64,000 bases of DNA from contig CAUWCT010000004.1 in the NCBI GenBank assembly GCA_963557065.1, forward strand, positions 1-64,000, read 5' to 3'. Under the pieces are notes generated by a model that had not been told where the DNA came from, did no database searches, and worked only from the letters and a program-made list of their open reading frames with translations. The DNA is from UMGS1370 sp963557065 (GTDB taxonomy: Bacteria; Bacillota; Clostridia; Lachnospirales; Lachnospiraceae). A program made the translations under genes and the position numbers. Position 1 is the first letter of the stretch. Each line of letters begins with the position of its first letter. Shown in pieces: positions 24,702-34,440 of the stretch.

Positions 24702-26146
24702 GATTTTTCCTCCTTACGACCGTATACATTCCACTGATTTGTCTCTAAAATCTCCAGGGCCTTTCTGATTTTCTCAGGGCCTTTTCTATATTCAAAAATG
24801 TCTTCTAATTCCTGATCGCTGCAGTTTTTATAATTCAATGCCGCCGTTATCTTTTCCTCATAACGTTCCTTCCGGTAAGGCGCTTTTACAATTTCATCTG
24901 CGGTGGTGGCAAGGTTGCCGCACAACATCACTCCGGTAAAGAAAACCGCCAGGATCGCTGCTGCCGAATGGCCCTTCGTTCCCTTATGGTTTCGTCTCCT
25001 GTTTTCTGATTCCAGTTTCCAGGCAATGGCGGCTGTCAGCACAATGCCGATAATTCCCATCTGGAACTGGACCGCATAACGGGAACTCATTCCGTAATTC
25101 TCCTGGCTCAAAAAAATCCATCTGGAAATCAGGATCAGCACATGGCTGCATCCGCCGGATAAAATCAGAAGCAGAGGGAACAAGGTTTTTTCATAAATTC
25201 TGTATCGGAAGTTTAACCATAATCCCAGCACATATCCGCCCATCACACACAGACCGATAAACAGCATCATGTGATTGGAAAGGTGCAGACGGCTCTGCAT
25301 GGTCTCTCCGCCTAAAAACATGGATGCAAAGGACTTGATAAAAAAGGCGGGGAAAAATTTGGGATTCTGCTTTAGCGCTTCCATCAGGGTCAATTCCGTA
25401 GCGCCTGCGTGTTCCTCTACGGTACAGGCGTTGCTTACCATATAAATCCCCAGCGGAATCAGAATGCACAGCAGCCAGAGAACATATTCCTTCAGCGCCT
25501 TTTTATCGTCCTGTATAAATCCGCTCCAGATGCACAAATATCCATATACGACTATCATTACGCCGGAGTATACCGCACAGTATTGTCCTGCCACTCCTAA
25601 TGTAATCAAAAACGGAAATACGATTAACAACGGTCTGTCCCAGGGTTTTTCGGTCTTTTGTCCACGCCGGATTCCCGCCCTTTTACTCTGCCATACCCGA
25701 TCCACAATCAGATAATAATAATAGAAACAGGCAAAGGCCAGAAAATGCGCCCAGCCGCTTCCATTGGTCAGCATTTCCCATTTATTTAAACTGAACATAA
25801 ACAGGCTGACTGCAGCCAGCGTAAGAACTCCCAGTTTTTCTTTTCTGACATATAAACCAATTACCCATGCTGCCAGCCCCAGTCCCAGAATCCCCAGGAT
25901 CTGGTCAAAACGGACGCTGAATCCAAACAATGTGACATTAATTCCTCTGCTGAGGAAATTAATCGGAATTCTGGTAAAAATATCTGCTACAAAAAACTTG
26001 TCGGGATTCCACACATCCGGCAGATAGGAATTAATCAGCCGGATATAGTCCGAATATACCACGTCGCTGGTGGCAGAGCAGACATACCACAGGCAAAACA
26101 GAATGCCTGCTATGGGAAACAGCACATATCGGTAAGACCGTTTCAT
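24698..26146 (-). CDS. Polytopic membrane protein, possible GT-C-type glycosyltransferase
   Basis: 482 residues with about 10-11 membrane segments after a short MKRSYRY start. The large first outer loop has acidic residues (DVVYSDYIRLINSYLPD) as in GT-C transferases that use lipid-phosphate sugars, but no certain family can be named; an O-antigen-polymerase-like role is the alternative. The C-terminal 60 residues are soluble and charged. Ribosome binding AGGAGG lies 12 bases before the ATG. Placed between two other large membrane-protein genes and rfbF, it must belong to glycan assembly. Confidence 0.65.
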   Translation of the reverse strand: MKRSYRYVLFPIAGILFCLWYVCSATSDVVYSDYIRLINSYLPDVWNPDKFFVADIFTRIPINFLSRGINVTLFGFSVRFDQILGILGLGLAAWVIGLYVRKEKLGVLTLAAVSLFMFSLNKWEMLTNGSGWAHFLAFACFYYYYLIVDRVWQSKRAGIRRGQKTEKPWDRPLLIVFPFLITLGVAGQYCAVYSGVMIVVYGYLCIWSGFIQDDKKALKEYVLWLLCILIPLGIYMVSNACTVEEHAGATELTLMEALKQNPKFFPAFFIKSFASMFLGGETMQSRLHLSNHMMLFIGLCVMGGYVLGLWLNFRYRIYEKTLFPLLLILSGGCSHVLILISRWIFLSQENYGMSSRYAVQFQMGIIGIVLTAAIAWKLESENRRRNHKGTKGHSAAAILAVFFTGVMLCGNLATTADEIVKAPYRKERYEEKITAALNYKNCSDQELEDIFEYRKGPEKIRKALEILETNQWNVYGRKEEKS

Positions 26147-26179
26147 TATATCGTAAATCCTCCTATTTGTAAAACTCTA

Positions 26180-28042
26180 TTAGTCCGCCCTGATTTCCAT
26201 CAGTACCGCCAGACGGTCCGTTCCCCGCTGCTCTTGGGCGTCCTGCATATAGAAATTATGGCGAAATTCCAGCTCGATAATCTGATACGGCTCTGCCTTG
26301 ATGTCCTGGTAATACTCGCTTTTGGTTACCGGAATCTGCGCCGCCAGATTTCCGTCTATATAAATTTCCGTAGTCTCTCCTCCGGTTAAAATCCCCGGGA
26401 ACATAAATTTTAGATGAATGACGCCTTCTTTTCCAGTCATAATACGGATTCTGGCCGTTTCATCCATCCAGCCGTCGCTGTAATATCCTTCTATCCGCTG
26501 GCATTTTAAGTTGCGGACGGTCTCTGTAATATCCTGGAATCCATTGTGGGACGGATCTTCTGCCAGAACCAGCATCTGATCCGTTACCTGGCCGATTTCC
26601 AATATACTGTCCACAAACTGGACCGTTGTGCCCTCTGCCTTTCTCTCCTTGTCAAATACCTTAAAAAAGGTTCTGGCAGTAAAGTCGCTCATCTCATAGG
26701 AATTTCCCACGATATAAATGGTCTTTCCGAAAATCTCATCGCCATATTTTTCATAGGTTTCCTCTGCCAGGGAATTGTAGCGGAGCTGGTTGGGCCAGAA
26801 ATACAGATTCGGGTACTGCTGCCGGTAAAAACACTCCACCGGAAACATCAGTGCCAGATACAAAAGGACCCCTCCTGCATAAATACCTCTCCCAAAAAGT
26901 CTCTGATTGCTGCTTTCTCTCTTTTCCCACTTGCCGGCCGGCTGACGCAGAACTCCTGATATGTAGCAGAGAAACAGCAGCGCGGCTGTATAGGAGACGT
27001 AAATCCACCGCATCTCCACCCGTACGGTTACGCTGGAAGCGCCGATGCACAAAGCGATAAAGGTCAGAAACAACGCTGTATTCTTCAAATATCCGGCCGC
27101 TTGTCTCCGGTTCCGGAGCATCTGCACCACAAATGCCAGCACAAACAACAGCAGCACCGCATCTGCCAGTATTACCAGCATCTTGACCCATCGGGGGGAA
27201 TCTGCCCAGGACATCCCATTTAAATGTTCTGGCCCTGCGTTGCAGCCAAACATATAGGCCACCTGGCTGAGGGCATAGCCAATGGCTTCTGACAGGGAAA
27301 AGGTATCTGTTACCTGGGTTCCTCCGGTTCCGGCCGGAACCACCGTTCCAATGGTCAGACGCCGGATTGCCATAACCGCTCCAAAGGAAATCATTGGAGA
27401 CAGCCACTTTTTCCAGTCCGGTTTTCCCCCTCTTTTTCCAGTCAGAAGCAGGGCCAGATAAATCAGGGGAAGCAGGGCCAGATACCGTTCATGGACAAAG
27501 CAGACCGCAAAATACAGGACGCAGGCTGCGTAAAACGGTTTATCCCTGCCTTCTTCATTGAGATACAGATACAGGCAGATTAAGATTCCCAGAGCCATAA
27601 TCGTGGCCGCCGTCTCCATAAGACCGTATACCTGGCTGATCTGATAATAAGACATACGGGACAGCAGATACAAAATGCCTGCCAGAAATCCGGTAAACCG
27701 GCACTTTGCCAGTCTGGTTCCAAACCAGTAGACGAAGCCTGCCGCCAGGGTATTAAGCACAAGATTGATTGGCACAAACCAGGTTACATGATTTCCTACA
27801 AAGGCCAGTTCCAGCCAGGCCATCAGGTAATACAGAAAGCGGAATCTGGTGCTTCCGATGGGAAAATTGAATTCCGTAAAAGACTGCTCTCCATAACAGG
27901 ACCACAAATAGAGATCATCCATATAAAGGCCTTTGATTTCAATTCCGCGGTTGATAAAAAAAGCGAATATCCCTAACAGAAGAACGGCAATCACATCATT
28001 TTTCCATTTGTTTGTTTGTTCCAGAGATAATTTTGAATCCAT
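26180..28042 (-). CDS. Large polytopic membrane protein, possible GT-C-type glycosyltransferase
   Basis: 620 residues. About 12 membrane segments fill residues 20-420, followed by a ~200-residue soluble C-terminal domain predicted outside. After the first helix the loop has KGLYMDDLYLWSCYG: a paired-aspartate motif where GT-C enzymes place their catalytic acid. The frame opens at 28072, but the ATG at 28042 follows GGAAGGAA by 8 bases. No specific family recognised; lies 33 bases before the next membrane-protein gene. Confidence 0.68.
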   Translation of the reverse strand: MDSKLSLEQTNKWKNDVIAVLLLGIFAFFINRGIEIKGLYMDDLYLWSCYGEQSFTEFNFPIGSTRFRFLYYLMAWLELAFVGNHVTWFVPINLVLNTLAAGFVYWFGTRLAKCRFTGFLAGILYLLSRMSYYQISQVYGLMETAATIMALGILICLYLYLNEEGRDKPFYAACVLYFAVCFVHERYLALLPLIYLALLLTGKRGGKPDWKKWLSPMISFGAVMAIRRLTIGTVVPAGTGGTQVTDTFSLSEAIGYALSQVAYMFGCNAGPEHLNGMSWADSPRWVKMLVILADAVLLLFVLAFVVQMLRNRRQAAGYLKNTALFLTFIALCIGASSVTVRVEMRWIYVSYTAALLFLCYISGVLRQPAGKWEKRESSNQRLFGRGIYAGGVLLYLALMFPVECFYRQQYPNLYFWPNQLRYNSLAEETYEKYGDEIFGKTIYIVGNSYEMSDFTARTFFKVFDKERKAEGTTVQFVDSILEIGQVTDQMLVLAEDPSHNGFQDITETVRNLKCQRIEGYYSDGWMDETARIRIMTGKEGVIHLKFMFPGILTGGETTEIYIDGNLAAQIPVTKSEYYQDIKAEPYQIIELEFRHNFYMQDAQEQRGTDRLAVLMEIRAD

Positions 28043-28081
28043 TGTGTATTTCCTTCCTGACTTTCCCACCATCTGAAACGG

Positions 28082-30352
28082 TTATCTGGGAATTACCATT
28101 TTGTAAAACTCGTCTGCTGATGCAGCCGCTTCCTCCGGTCCGTATCCGGTTCCGTCCAGACTGACTTTTCCCACCATGTTTCCATTTTCATAGCGGATTC
28201 CGGTCAGACTTCCTTCCTCTACCAGATAGCGGAGCACGTCCCACTCCCTGCTTCCTTCTTCTAAATGTCCGGCTTCTGCATAAATATAGTCTGTCTTTGC
28301 ATAGCGAAGATAATCCTTAAAATTTTCCAGGGTTTTTACCAGAACTACATTGCCTCCGCTTCCGGTCGTATCATAGTAGGACTGGACGCTGCAGGCAAAA
28401 TCCAGGCACTGGGGATGTTCTCCAAATGCAATGACCCGATTTCTGGGATTGGAAGATAAAAATTTCCAGATTTCCCCTCTTCCGGCTGCTTCTGCCTTTT
28501 GGTAACTTTCTGCCCGATGGTCATAATACCCCTTATGCTTAAAGGAAACAGGAGTAAATCCCACGCCTCCTGCCCAGCTTGTAAGGGACATGACCGTAAT
28601 CTGGAATGCCGCCGTAAGCACAGCCAGTCCCTTTATCCACTTCGGCCAGACAGATTGCTTTCTGCCTTTTGCACTGCCCTTCCCAGGAAGAATCACAGCC
28701 GCGCAGACCGCAGCCAGGGAATACCACAGCATAAAATAGTTGCCGTCTACCTGCCACAAAAGATAAATGCTGACAATGCTGATTATGCTGACAACAAAAA
28801 GAATGGTCCAGAGGAGTCTGGTTTCCTTTTTCTTTGCCGCCTGTTTTCCCCAGCAGATGGCCGCTGTCAGGCAAAGCAGGAACAGTCCGGTTCCCCAGGC
28901 GATTATCACATGGTCCATGTCGTCCCCCAGAGGGGCAAAACACATTTTTATCAGTCTCTCCCCCAGATGAAGCAGTCCGCCTAAAAAGCCCATGGAAAGC
29001 CCTTCATTGGGAATGGAACTAAAGGCAAATGGCCAGCGCACCTGAAAGCCCAGAAGTTCCCAGATACTGGTAAATACCGAGGTAGACGGCATTCCCGTAA
29101 GGAGGTAGGTTCTGCCCCACAGGCCAATAAGCGCCGCTCCTGGAACAAAGAGAAACCGGAAAAATCCTGCTCCTTTTGTCAGAAGCCTGAACACCGGCGT
29201 TTTTATCGCCATCAGGCATAAAAGTCCTGAGCCCACTGCTGCTGTTGAAAACACCAGGGAGGTAGGCTTTAATGTAAAACTGATCAGGCAGGCGCCGGCT
29301 GCCATGAACAGATGCCGTGCCTGCTCCTTTCTGTCTTTTGACCGGACCATAAAAAGGAGTCCTTCTATGGCTGCAAGCTGAAACAAAAGCGTCAGAATAT
29401 CGCTTTTTGCTGTCACAGACATATTTAAAATTCCAGGGGTCAGAGCCATGACGCAGGCTGCAAACAGTCCTCTTTTCCTGCCGCCTATGGCTGCCGCCAG
29501 CCGGTATCCCATAATTAGTACCCCGACCGTCTGCCAGATGGTAAACGCCAGGACGAACCCGTAGCTTGGAAGGCTGGAAAGCGGCAGCGCCAGCACTTCC
29601 AGTCCTTTGGAATAGGTATAAACCACATTGACGCTTCCCAGATTTTCATAGATTCCCCTGCCATTGTCCAGGATATAAGGCGAACGCAGGCCATAATGAA
29701 GGGAATCATAGTCCAGAGCCACATTCATCCGTCCCGCCTGAATCAGAATGCAGGTCAGAATGATGGCAAGCATCAGCCCTTCTGTTTTGTCCCATTGTCC
29801 CTTTTCTTCTAAAACCGGAACGTGAATGACGTTCTTTCCCTTCTTTTTCTGGACATAAATCCATAAAGCTTCTCCAAGAGCCAGGACAACTGCCAGGCCT
29901 CTCCACAGATCCATGCCTCCGGTTCCAGATGCAGAAATCACACAGACCAGGATCATCCACAGACCAGATCCCATAATAAGGGACGAGGGATGAAACAACG
30001 GTCCCTCCTTGAATCCGCCTAAGAAGCTGGTTCCCATTTTTCCCAGAATTAACAGGAACAGACTGTACGCTCCGGAAACCAGAAGCGGCAAAAATGCCTG
30101 ATGGCACCAGGAGAATATGAAAATCCCCGTCAGTGCCATCCAAATCCCTGATCGTTTTGTTTTTAGTACGCAGAAAGAGACGGACATCCATACAAATACT
30201 GCCCCAACCTCGGCAAGCATCTGTATGTTGTTATTCCAGCGTAAGACTTCTCCTAACGGGCCGTTTATAAACAGGCTCCAGACTCCCGCCGCCAGAATCA
30301 GGGCTGCCAGAACCCCCAGAAATATGCTCTTTCTTTTTTCCTGATTACTCAT
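28082..30352 (-). CDS. Very large polytopic membrane protein, possible GT-C-type glycosyltransferase
   Basis: 756 residues with about 13-14 membrane segments and a soluble C-terminal ~150 residues. The loop after the helix near residue 205 reads ALDYDSLHYGLRSPYI, a DxD-like acidic motif at the place expected for the catalytic loop of a GT-C enzyme. The start overlaps the end of the upstream GT2 gene by 8 bases, so the two are translationally coupled. Exact donor and acceptor unknown. Confidence 0.68.
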   Translation of the reverse strand: MSNQEKRKSIFLGVLAALILAAGVWSLFINGPLGEVLRWNNNIQMLAEVGAVFVWMSVSFCVLKTKRSGIWMALTGIFIFSWCHQAFLPLLVSGAYSLFLLILGKMGTSFLGGFKEGPLFHPSSLIMGSGLWMILVCVISASGTGGMDLWRGLAVVLALGEALWIYVQKKKGKNVIHVPVLEEKGQWDKTEGLMLAIILTCILIQAGRMNVALDYDSLHYGLRSPYILDNGRGIYENLGSVNVVYTYSKGLEVLALPLSSLPSYGFVLAFTIWQTVGVLIMGYRLAAAIGGRKRGLFAACVMALTPGILNMSVTAKSDILTLLFQLAAIEGLLFMVRSKDRKEQARHLFMAAGACLISFTLKPTSLVFSTAAVGSGLLCLMAIKTPVFRLLTKGAGFFRFLFVPGAALIGLWGRTYLLTGMPSTSVFTSIWELLGFQVRWPFAFSSIPNEGLSMGFLGGLLHLGERLIKMCFAPLGDDMDHVIIAWGTGLFLLCLTAAICWGKQAAKKKETRLLWTILFVVSIISIVSIYLLWQVDGNYFMLWYSLAAVCAAVILPGKGSAKGRKQSVWPKWIKGLAVLTAAFQITVMSLTSWAGGVGFTPVSFKHKGYYDHRAESYQKAEAAGRGEIWKFLSSNPRNRVIAFGEHPQCLDFACSVQSYYDTTGSGGNVVLVKTLENFKDYLRYAKTDYIYAEAGHLEEGSREWDVLRYLVEEGSLTGIRYENGNMVGKVSLDGTGYGPEEAAASADEFYKMVIPR

Positions 30353-31127
30353 ATTCCTTGTACGCCCTTTTATAAAAATACATGATTCCTTTTACAATCT
30401 GCTCCGGCCAGAAACGGGAAAACATCTCCATTTCTTCCCTGCTTCTCCGATCCCCCTTCATACAGGCCTTGGTTGCGTTGGCCTCATGGATCCGGTAATA
30501 CAGAAGGGGACGTTCTGCGCAGATAAACCGGCCCTCCCACTTTGCCAGGCGGTCAAAAGTATCCCAGTCTAAGGCGTATTGAAATCCGGAATCAAACACA
30601 GGACTTCCGATTAACTCTTTGTTGTACGTACAGGACGGACAGCAGATGGGGTTTCCAAACACAAGAGCTGCCCGTTTCACTGCAGTGATATGGTTCAGAG
30701 CCGGAATCCGCAGGGGAAGGCGCAGAATCTTTTTTACCAGCCTTACCTTATCCCTGACTGCCAGATCATTTTCCTTTACCAGCACGTAATCGGTCGTAAA
30801 CATAGTCATATCCGGATACTTCCTTGCGTAAGAAAGCAGGGTTTCTTTATATGTTTTATGGTACATATCGTCCTGGTGGGCAATGGTAACCAATCGGGCG
30901 TCTGCCATCTGACAGGCAAACTCCCAGTCGTCCCTGATATTGCTCTGTCCCTTCCGGACAAATACGGGAATCTCATAGCTTTCTGCCAGTCCCTCTATAT
31001 AACTGCTGGGTGTGGAGGTACACAGGATAATATCCGCAGGAACGGTCTGCATCTTTAAGGAACGGATGCAGGCTTCCAGATACGGCGAATCCTGATAGGC
31101 GCAGATTGCAAATACGTGTTCTTTCAT
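30345..31127 (-). CDS. Family 2 glycosyltransferase
   Basis: 260 residues with a GT-A fold: FAICAYQDSPYLEACIRSL at the N-terminus, then VTIAHQDDMYH with the metal-binding acidic pair, and DWDTFDRLAKWEGRFICAE in the acceptor part. No membrane segment, so a cytoplasmic enzyme adding a sugar to a lipid-linked intermediate. First gene after the 208-base palindrome and overlapped by the next gene. Confidence 0.82.
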   Translation of the reverse strand: MKEHVFAICAYQDSPYLEACIRSLKMQTVPADIILCTSTPSSYIEGLAESYEIPVFVRKGQSNIRDDWEFACQMADARLVTIAHQDDMYHKTYKETLLSYARKYPDMTMFTTDYVLVKENDLAVRDKVRLVKKILRLPLRIPALNHITAVKRAALVFGNPICCPSCTYNKELIGSPVFDSGFQYALDWDTFDRLAKWEGRFICAERPLLYYRIHEANATKACMKGDRRSREEMEMFSRFWPEQIVKGIMYFYKRAYKEYE

Positions 31128-31160
31128 AATAACCCCTTTTTCCTATGATGATTAAGATGT

Positions 31161-31368
31161 CAAAAGCCCTGGTAAAAGGCTGCCGGCAAAATGCACAAAA
31201 AATTGAACCCGTTCCTGTGCACCAGGCATTTCAATGAGCCTTTTAAAGCAAAAATCGTGTTCAGAAAAATCTTCCACGATTTTTAAGTCTCATTTCCATG
31301 GTGCAAAAGGTCACGTATATCAATTTTTTGCGCTCTTTGCCAAATAGCATCCATTAAAAGGGCTTTTG
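31161..31368. repeat. 208-base imperfect palindrome between gmhA and the GT2 gene
   Basis: Left arm 31161-31259 and right arm 31275-31368 pair over almost their whole length, with a 15-base loop. Blocks that match exactly include the ends CAAAAGCCCT/AGGGCTTTTG, CAAAAAATTGA/TCAATTTTTTG, TGCACCA/TGGTGCA and AAAAATCGTG/CACGATTTTT. No target duplication flanks it and no T tract follows in the minus direction, so neither a simple terminator nor a proven MITE. It fills nearly the whole 251-base gap in this otherwise tightly packed cluster. Confidence 0.85.
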
Positions 31369-31378
31369 CCCCCTAATC

Positions 31379-32050
31379 TTATAACTCAAAAAAATGGTCT
31401 TCTAACATCAGGCATAAGGCATGGTAGATGGGAAGGTGCAGTTCCTGGATTTTATAGGTTTCCTGCTCCGGCACAATGATAGCTGCATCCGCTGATTTTG
31501 CCAGCTTTCCGCCGTCTCTTCCGGTTAATACCACTGTTTTTAGTCCTTTTGCCCTGGCTGCAGCCAGCGCATATAAAATATTTTTGGAATTTCCCGATGT
31601 AGATATCCCCAAAAATACGTCTTCTGGTCGGGCATATCCCCAAAGCTGCTGGGCATATATCATTTCCCCGTTTACATCATTTAAAAACGCTGTAGAAAGA
31701 CCGGTGTGTCCGGTCAACGCAATGGCTGGAAGCCCTCCCTGAAGGCATTCTGCCAGTTCTGTTCCCAGGTTTTCTTCCAGCTGGCTGTCCTGGCTGATTT
31801 CTTTCCCAGCCTGTTCCAGCAAAGCCTGTTCCTCTTTGCTGACCCTGCGCCGTTTCACAAAGCCCTTCATCAGTTCCCCTACGATATGCTCTGCATCGGC
31901 GCAGCTTCCTCCGTTTCCGGCAATCAGAAGTTTTCCGCCCTGTTCATAACAGGTTTCCAGTATCTTGTAAGCTGCCTCTATCTGATCCCCGATTGGCTGT
32001 AACTGGGGATACCGTTCTGTCAATAAGGTTACATATTCTCTGGATGCCAT
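31379..32050 (-). CDS. gmhA: Sedoheptulose-7-phosphate isomerase
   Basis: Converts sedoheptulose-7-phosphate to D-glycero-D-manno-heptose-7-phosphate, first step of heptose nucleotide synthesis. SIS-domain protein of 223 residues with GNGGSCADAEHIVGEL, LGISTSGNSKNILYAL and the C-terminal helix. A ~25-residue insert (KGFVKRRRVSKEEQALLEQ onward) follows the first motif, as in Gram-positive relatives. Starts 22 bases inside the gmhB 3' end. AAGGAGG precedes the ATG. Confidence 0.93.
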   Translation of the reverse strand: MASREYVTLLTERYPQLQPIGDQIEAAYKILETCYEQGGKLLIAGNGGSCADAEHIVGELMKGFVKRRRVSKEEQALLEQAGKEISQDSQLEENLGTELAECLQGGLPAIALTGHTGLSTAFLNDVNGEMIYAQQLWGYARPEDVFLGISTSGNSKNILYALAAARAKGLKTVVLTGRDGGKLAKSADAAIIVPEQETYKIQELHLPIYHALCLMLEDHFFEL

Positions 32051-32652
32051 TGGCCTTCCTCCTTAAAAATCCAGTCTGCCGCTTCCATCAGATTTTCTGC
32101 GTAATACTCATAGTCTTTTGCAGTCCGTCTGCCCTGGCGCTGGTTTTCAAAAATCTCTTTTCCATAGCCAGTGCCCACCAGAATCGAGGAAACGCCGAAA
32201 TTATGGCCTGCCTGGGTGTCAATCAGCTTGTCTCCAATCATATAAGAATGGGATTTTTCCATTGCAAAATCCCGTTCTGCCTGAAGGAACATTCCAATTC
32301 CAGGTTTCCGGCAGTCACAGGTTTTCTTATATTCTCCGATTCCATGCTCCGGATGGTGGGGACAGAAGTAAAAACCGTCAATATGAGCGTTTTTTTCTGC
32401 CAGGACCTGATTTAAATACTGATTTAGAATCTCCAGATCCTTCTCTGTATAATATCCCCGTCCAATACCTGCCTGATTGGTAATCACAATGACCCAGAAA
32501 CCGGCCTGGTTAAACCGGCTGATGGCTTCTGCCGCGCCAGGAAGAAGCTTTAAATCCTCTGGCCGGTGCAGATAGTTGACCTCTTCATTGATCGTGCCGT
32601 CCCGATCCAGAAAAATTACCGGCCGTTTCTCATTTTTATAATTGAAACTCAT
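32029..32652 (-). CDS. gmhB: D-glycero-D-manno-heptose-1,7-bisphosphate 7-phosphatase
   Basis: HAD-superfamily phosphatase, third step of the heptose pathway. Catalytic motif FLDRDGTINEE with the two aspartates, VITNQAGIGRGYY, the zinc loop CPHHPEHG...CDCRKP, and MIGDKLIDTQAG. 207 residues from the ATG at 32652, which lies inside the end of hddA; the frame opens 12 codons earlier but without a better ribosome site. Product then goes to hddC. Confidence 0.92.
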   Translation of the reverse strand: MSFNYKNEKRPVIFLDRDGTINEEVNYLHRPEDLKLLPGAAEAISRFNQAGFWVIVITNQAGIGRGYYTEKDLEILNQYLNQVLAEKNAHIDGFYFCPHHPEHGIGEYKKTCDCRKPGIGMFLQAERDFAMEKSHSYMIGDKLIDTQAGHNFGVSSILVGTGYGKEIFENQRQGRRTAKDYEYYAENLMEAADWIFKEEGQWHPENM

Positions 32653-33706
32653 AATTTCCATTTGGCATATGGACTTTGACCGCATCATACTGCCATCTGT
32701 CCTCGTTGGTAATCCAACTCTGCGCTCCCCTCAGTTCAAAATTCCAGTCTGTTACCTGTCCGCCTGCCGCTTCCATGCGGGCAGCTACTACATGGCGGAT
32801 GTTATATGGACAGAACATTAACAAAAATCCGCCGCCGCCTGCTCCAAGAAGTTTGCCGCCTAATGCTCCTGCTTTTTTTGCTTCGTTGTACAGTTCGTCA
32901 ATCTGGGGATTGGTAATCTTGCTGCTCATCCGCTTTTTGCTTTCCCATCCATAATCCAGGAGTTTTCCAAAGCTGTACAGATTTCCCTTTAGCAGCTCGT
33001 CCTTCATGGCATAAGCCAGGGCCTTTACCTCGCACATAGCGTCAAACGCGTCTTTTTTCTCGTAATTTTTTACCTGATCCTTAATAATATTGGCAGAAAC
33101 GTGAATGTTTCCGGTATAGCACAAAAGCAGATTGTACTGGAGTTCATGGATAATGTCCTTTTTAATCCGCAGGGGATTGACTACCACGTTGTTGCGGCCA
33201 TGAAACTCGATAAAGTTAAACCCGCCAAAAGCCGCTGCATACTGATCCTGATAACCGCCGTCAATTTTTAAATCCAGACGTTCTACCTGATAAGCCAGAT
33301 CTGCCAGGGCATAGCTGTCTAACTCCACCCCTTTCCATCGGGCCATAGCGGTTAAAAGAGCCACCATAACCGTAGACGACGTTCCCAGACCCGAGCCTGG
33401 AGGCGCGTCGCACTGAAGGTATACTTCGCAGCCCTGCCGGATATCCATAGCCTTTAGCGCTGCGGTTACCAGATCCAGCTTACCGTCATAAACATAGTTT
33501 TCTTTTGTGTTGTATTTTACTGTTGTATCAAAATCCAGGGAATGGGCAATAATCTGGTCGTCTTCTCTGGGTACAATGGAACAATACGCATATTTGTTGA
33601 TGGTGCTTCCAATAATGGCGCCGCCCTGCTCCTCGCAAAATGGAGCCACGTCCGTACCGCCGCCTCCAAAGCTGACTCTTAAAGGCGCTCTTCCTCGAAT
33701 TACCAT
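32636..33706 (-). CDS. hddA: D-glycero-alpha-D-manno-heptose-7-phosphate kinase
   Basis: GHMP-family kinase of 356 residues that phosphorylates heptose-7-phosphate at C1 with alpha configuration, the branch leading to GDP- rather than ADP-heptose. Seen: RAPLRVSFGGGGTDV at the N-terminus, ATP motif PPGSGLGTSSTVMVAL, and LLGAGGGGFLLMF near the C-terminus. Overlaps hddC by 7 bases and gmhB by 17 bases. Confidence 0.94.
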   Translation of the reverse strand: MVIRGRAPLRVSFGGGGTDVAPFCEEQGGAIIGSTINKYAYCSIVPREDDQIIAHSLDFDTTVKYNTKENYVYDGKLDLVTAALKAMDIRQGCEVYLQCDAPPGSGLGTSSTVMVALLTAMARWKGVELDSYALADLAYQVERLDLKIDGGYQDQYAAAFGGFNFIEFHGRNNVVVNPLRIKKDIIHELQYNLLLCYTGNIHVSANIIKDQVKNYEKKDAFDAMCEVKALAYAMKDELLKGNLYSFGKLLDYGWESKKRMSSKITNPQIDELYNEAKKAGALGGKLLGAGGGGFLLMFCPYNIRHVVAARMEAAGGQVTDWNFELRGAQSWITNEDRWQYDAVKVHMPNGNYEFQL

Positions 33707-34407
33707 ACGACCACTCCTTTTCTCACATCTTCCTGGAACTGGAAATAGGCTTCCGGAATCCCGATGTCAATAAAATATCCGTCGTTGACAAATCCCCCCA
33801 GACGTTTTCCTTCCTTCATCCACCTGGGTATCATCTCATTTTCCAGGGAGACCTTTCCGTCTGGTATCTCATCTAGCAGGGACTTTCTGAGCAGGTAGAC
33901 TCCGCCATTGATGGTTCCAGGGCAGCTTTCCTGGTTTTTTTCATTAAATCCGGTAAGCATCCCATCCAAAAGCACCGCTTCCCCATAGCGGGATACGTCG
34001 GGAACTTTCCGGAGCACAAGGCCCATATCCAGATTTTTTTCCTGTCCCAGGGTCATAAGACGGCTGTAATCAATCTGGTAAAAGGTGTCTGCATTCAGCA
34101 CATAAAACGTATCTTCCGTTATAAATTTTCCTGCGTTTTTGATTGCGCCTGCAGTTCCCAGCAGCGTTTCCTCATATGCATAGGAAACGGTTACGCCAAA
34201 CGCGCTTCCGTCTCCAAAATATTCCTCCACCATGGACCCTTTATAGCCCACTGCAAAAATAATATGGGTAATTCCATGGCGGGACAGTTCGTGAACCACA
34301 TATTCCATAAAGGGGCGGCCTTCAATCAGGGCCATAGGCTTAGGCCGGTCGCTTACTACGCTGCGCAGTCTGGTTCCCAGGCCTCCTGCCAGTAATATTG
34401 CCTGCAT
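33700..34407 (-). CDS. hddC: D-glycero-alpha-D-manno-heptose-1-phosphate guanylyltransferase
   Basis: Makes GDP-D-glycero-alpha-D-manno-heptose, the activated sugar used in Gram-positive S-layer glycans and some capsules. 235 residues with LAGGLGTRLRSVVSDRPKPM, HIIFAVGYKGSMVEEYFGDG and VLNADTFYQID. Together with gmhA, hddA and gmhB the pathway from sedoheptulose-7-phosphate is complete. GGAGG lies 8 bases before the ATG. Confidence 0.93.
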   Translation of the reverse strand: MQAILLAGGLGTRLRSVVSDRPKPMALIEGRPFMEYVVHELSRHGITHIIFAVGYKGSMVEEYFGDGSAFGVTVSYAYEETLLGTAGAIKNAGKFITEDTFYVLNADTFYQIDYSRLMTLGQEKNLDMGLVLRKVPDVSRYGEAVLLDGMLTGFNEKNQESCPGTINGGVYLLRKSLLDEIPDGKVSLENEMIPRWMKEGKRLGGFVNDGYFIDIGIPEAYFQFQEDVRKGVVVW

Positions 34408-34440
34408 TTTGTTGTCCTCCTGTATCTGCCGTAAAGGATG

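Noticed and set aside
26751..27407. 218-codon minus-strand frame inside the 620-residue membrane protein
   Set aside because: Out-of-frame shadow rich in Arg, Gly and Trp; the overlapping frame has proper membrane segments and a ribosome site.
31161..31368. Palindrome as a CRISPR array or intrinsic terminator
   Set aside because: Only one pair of arms, no repeated units with spacers, and no T tract after the stem in the direction of transcription.
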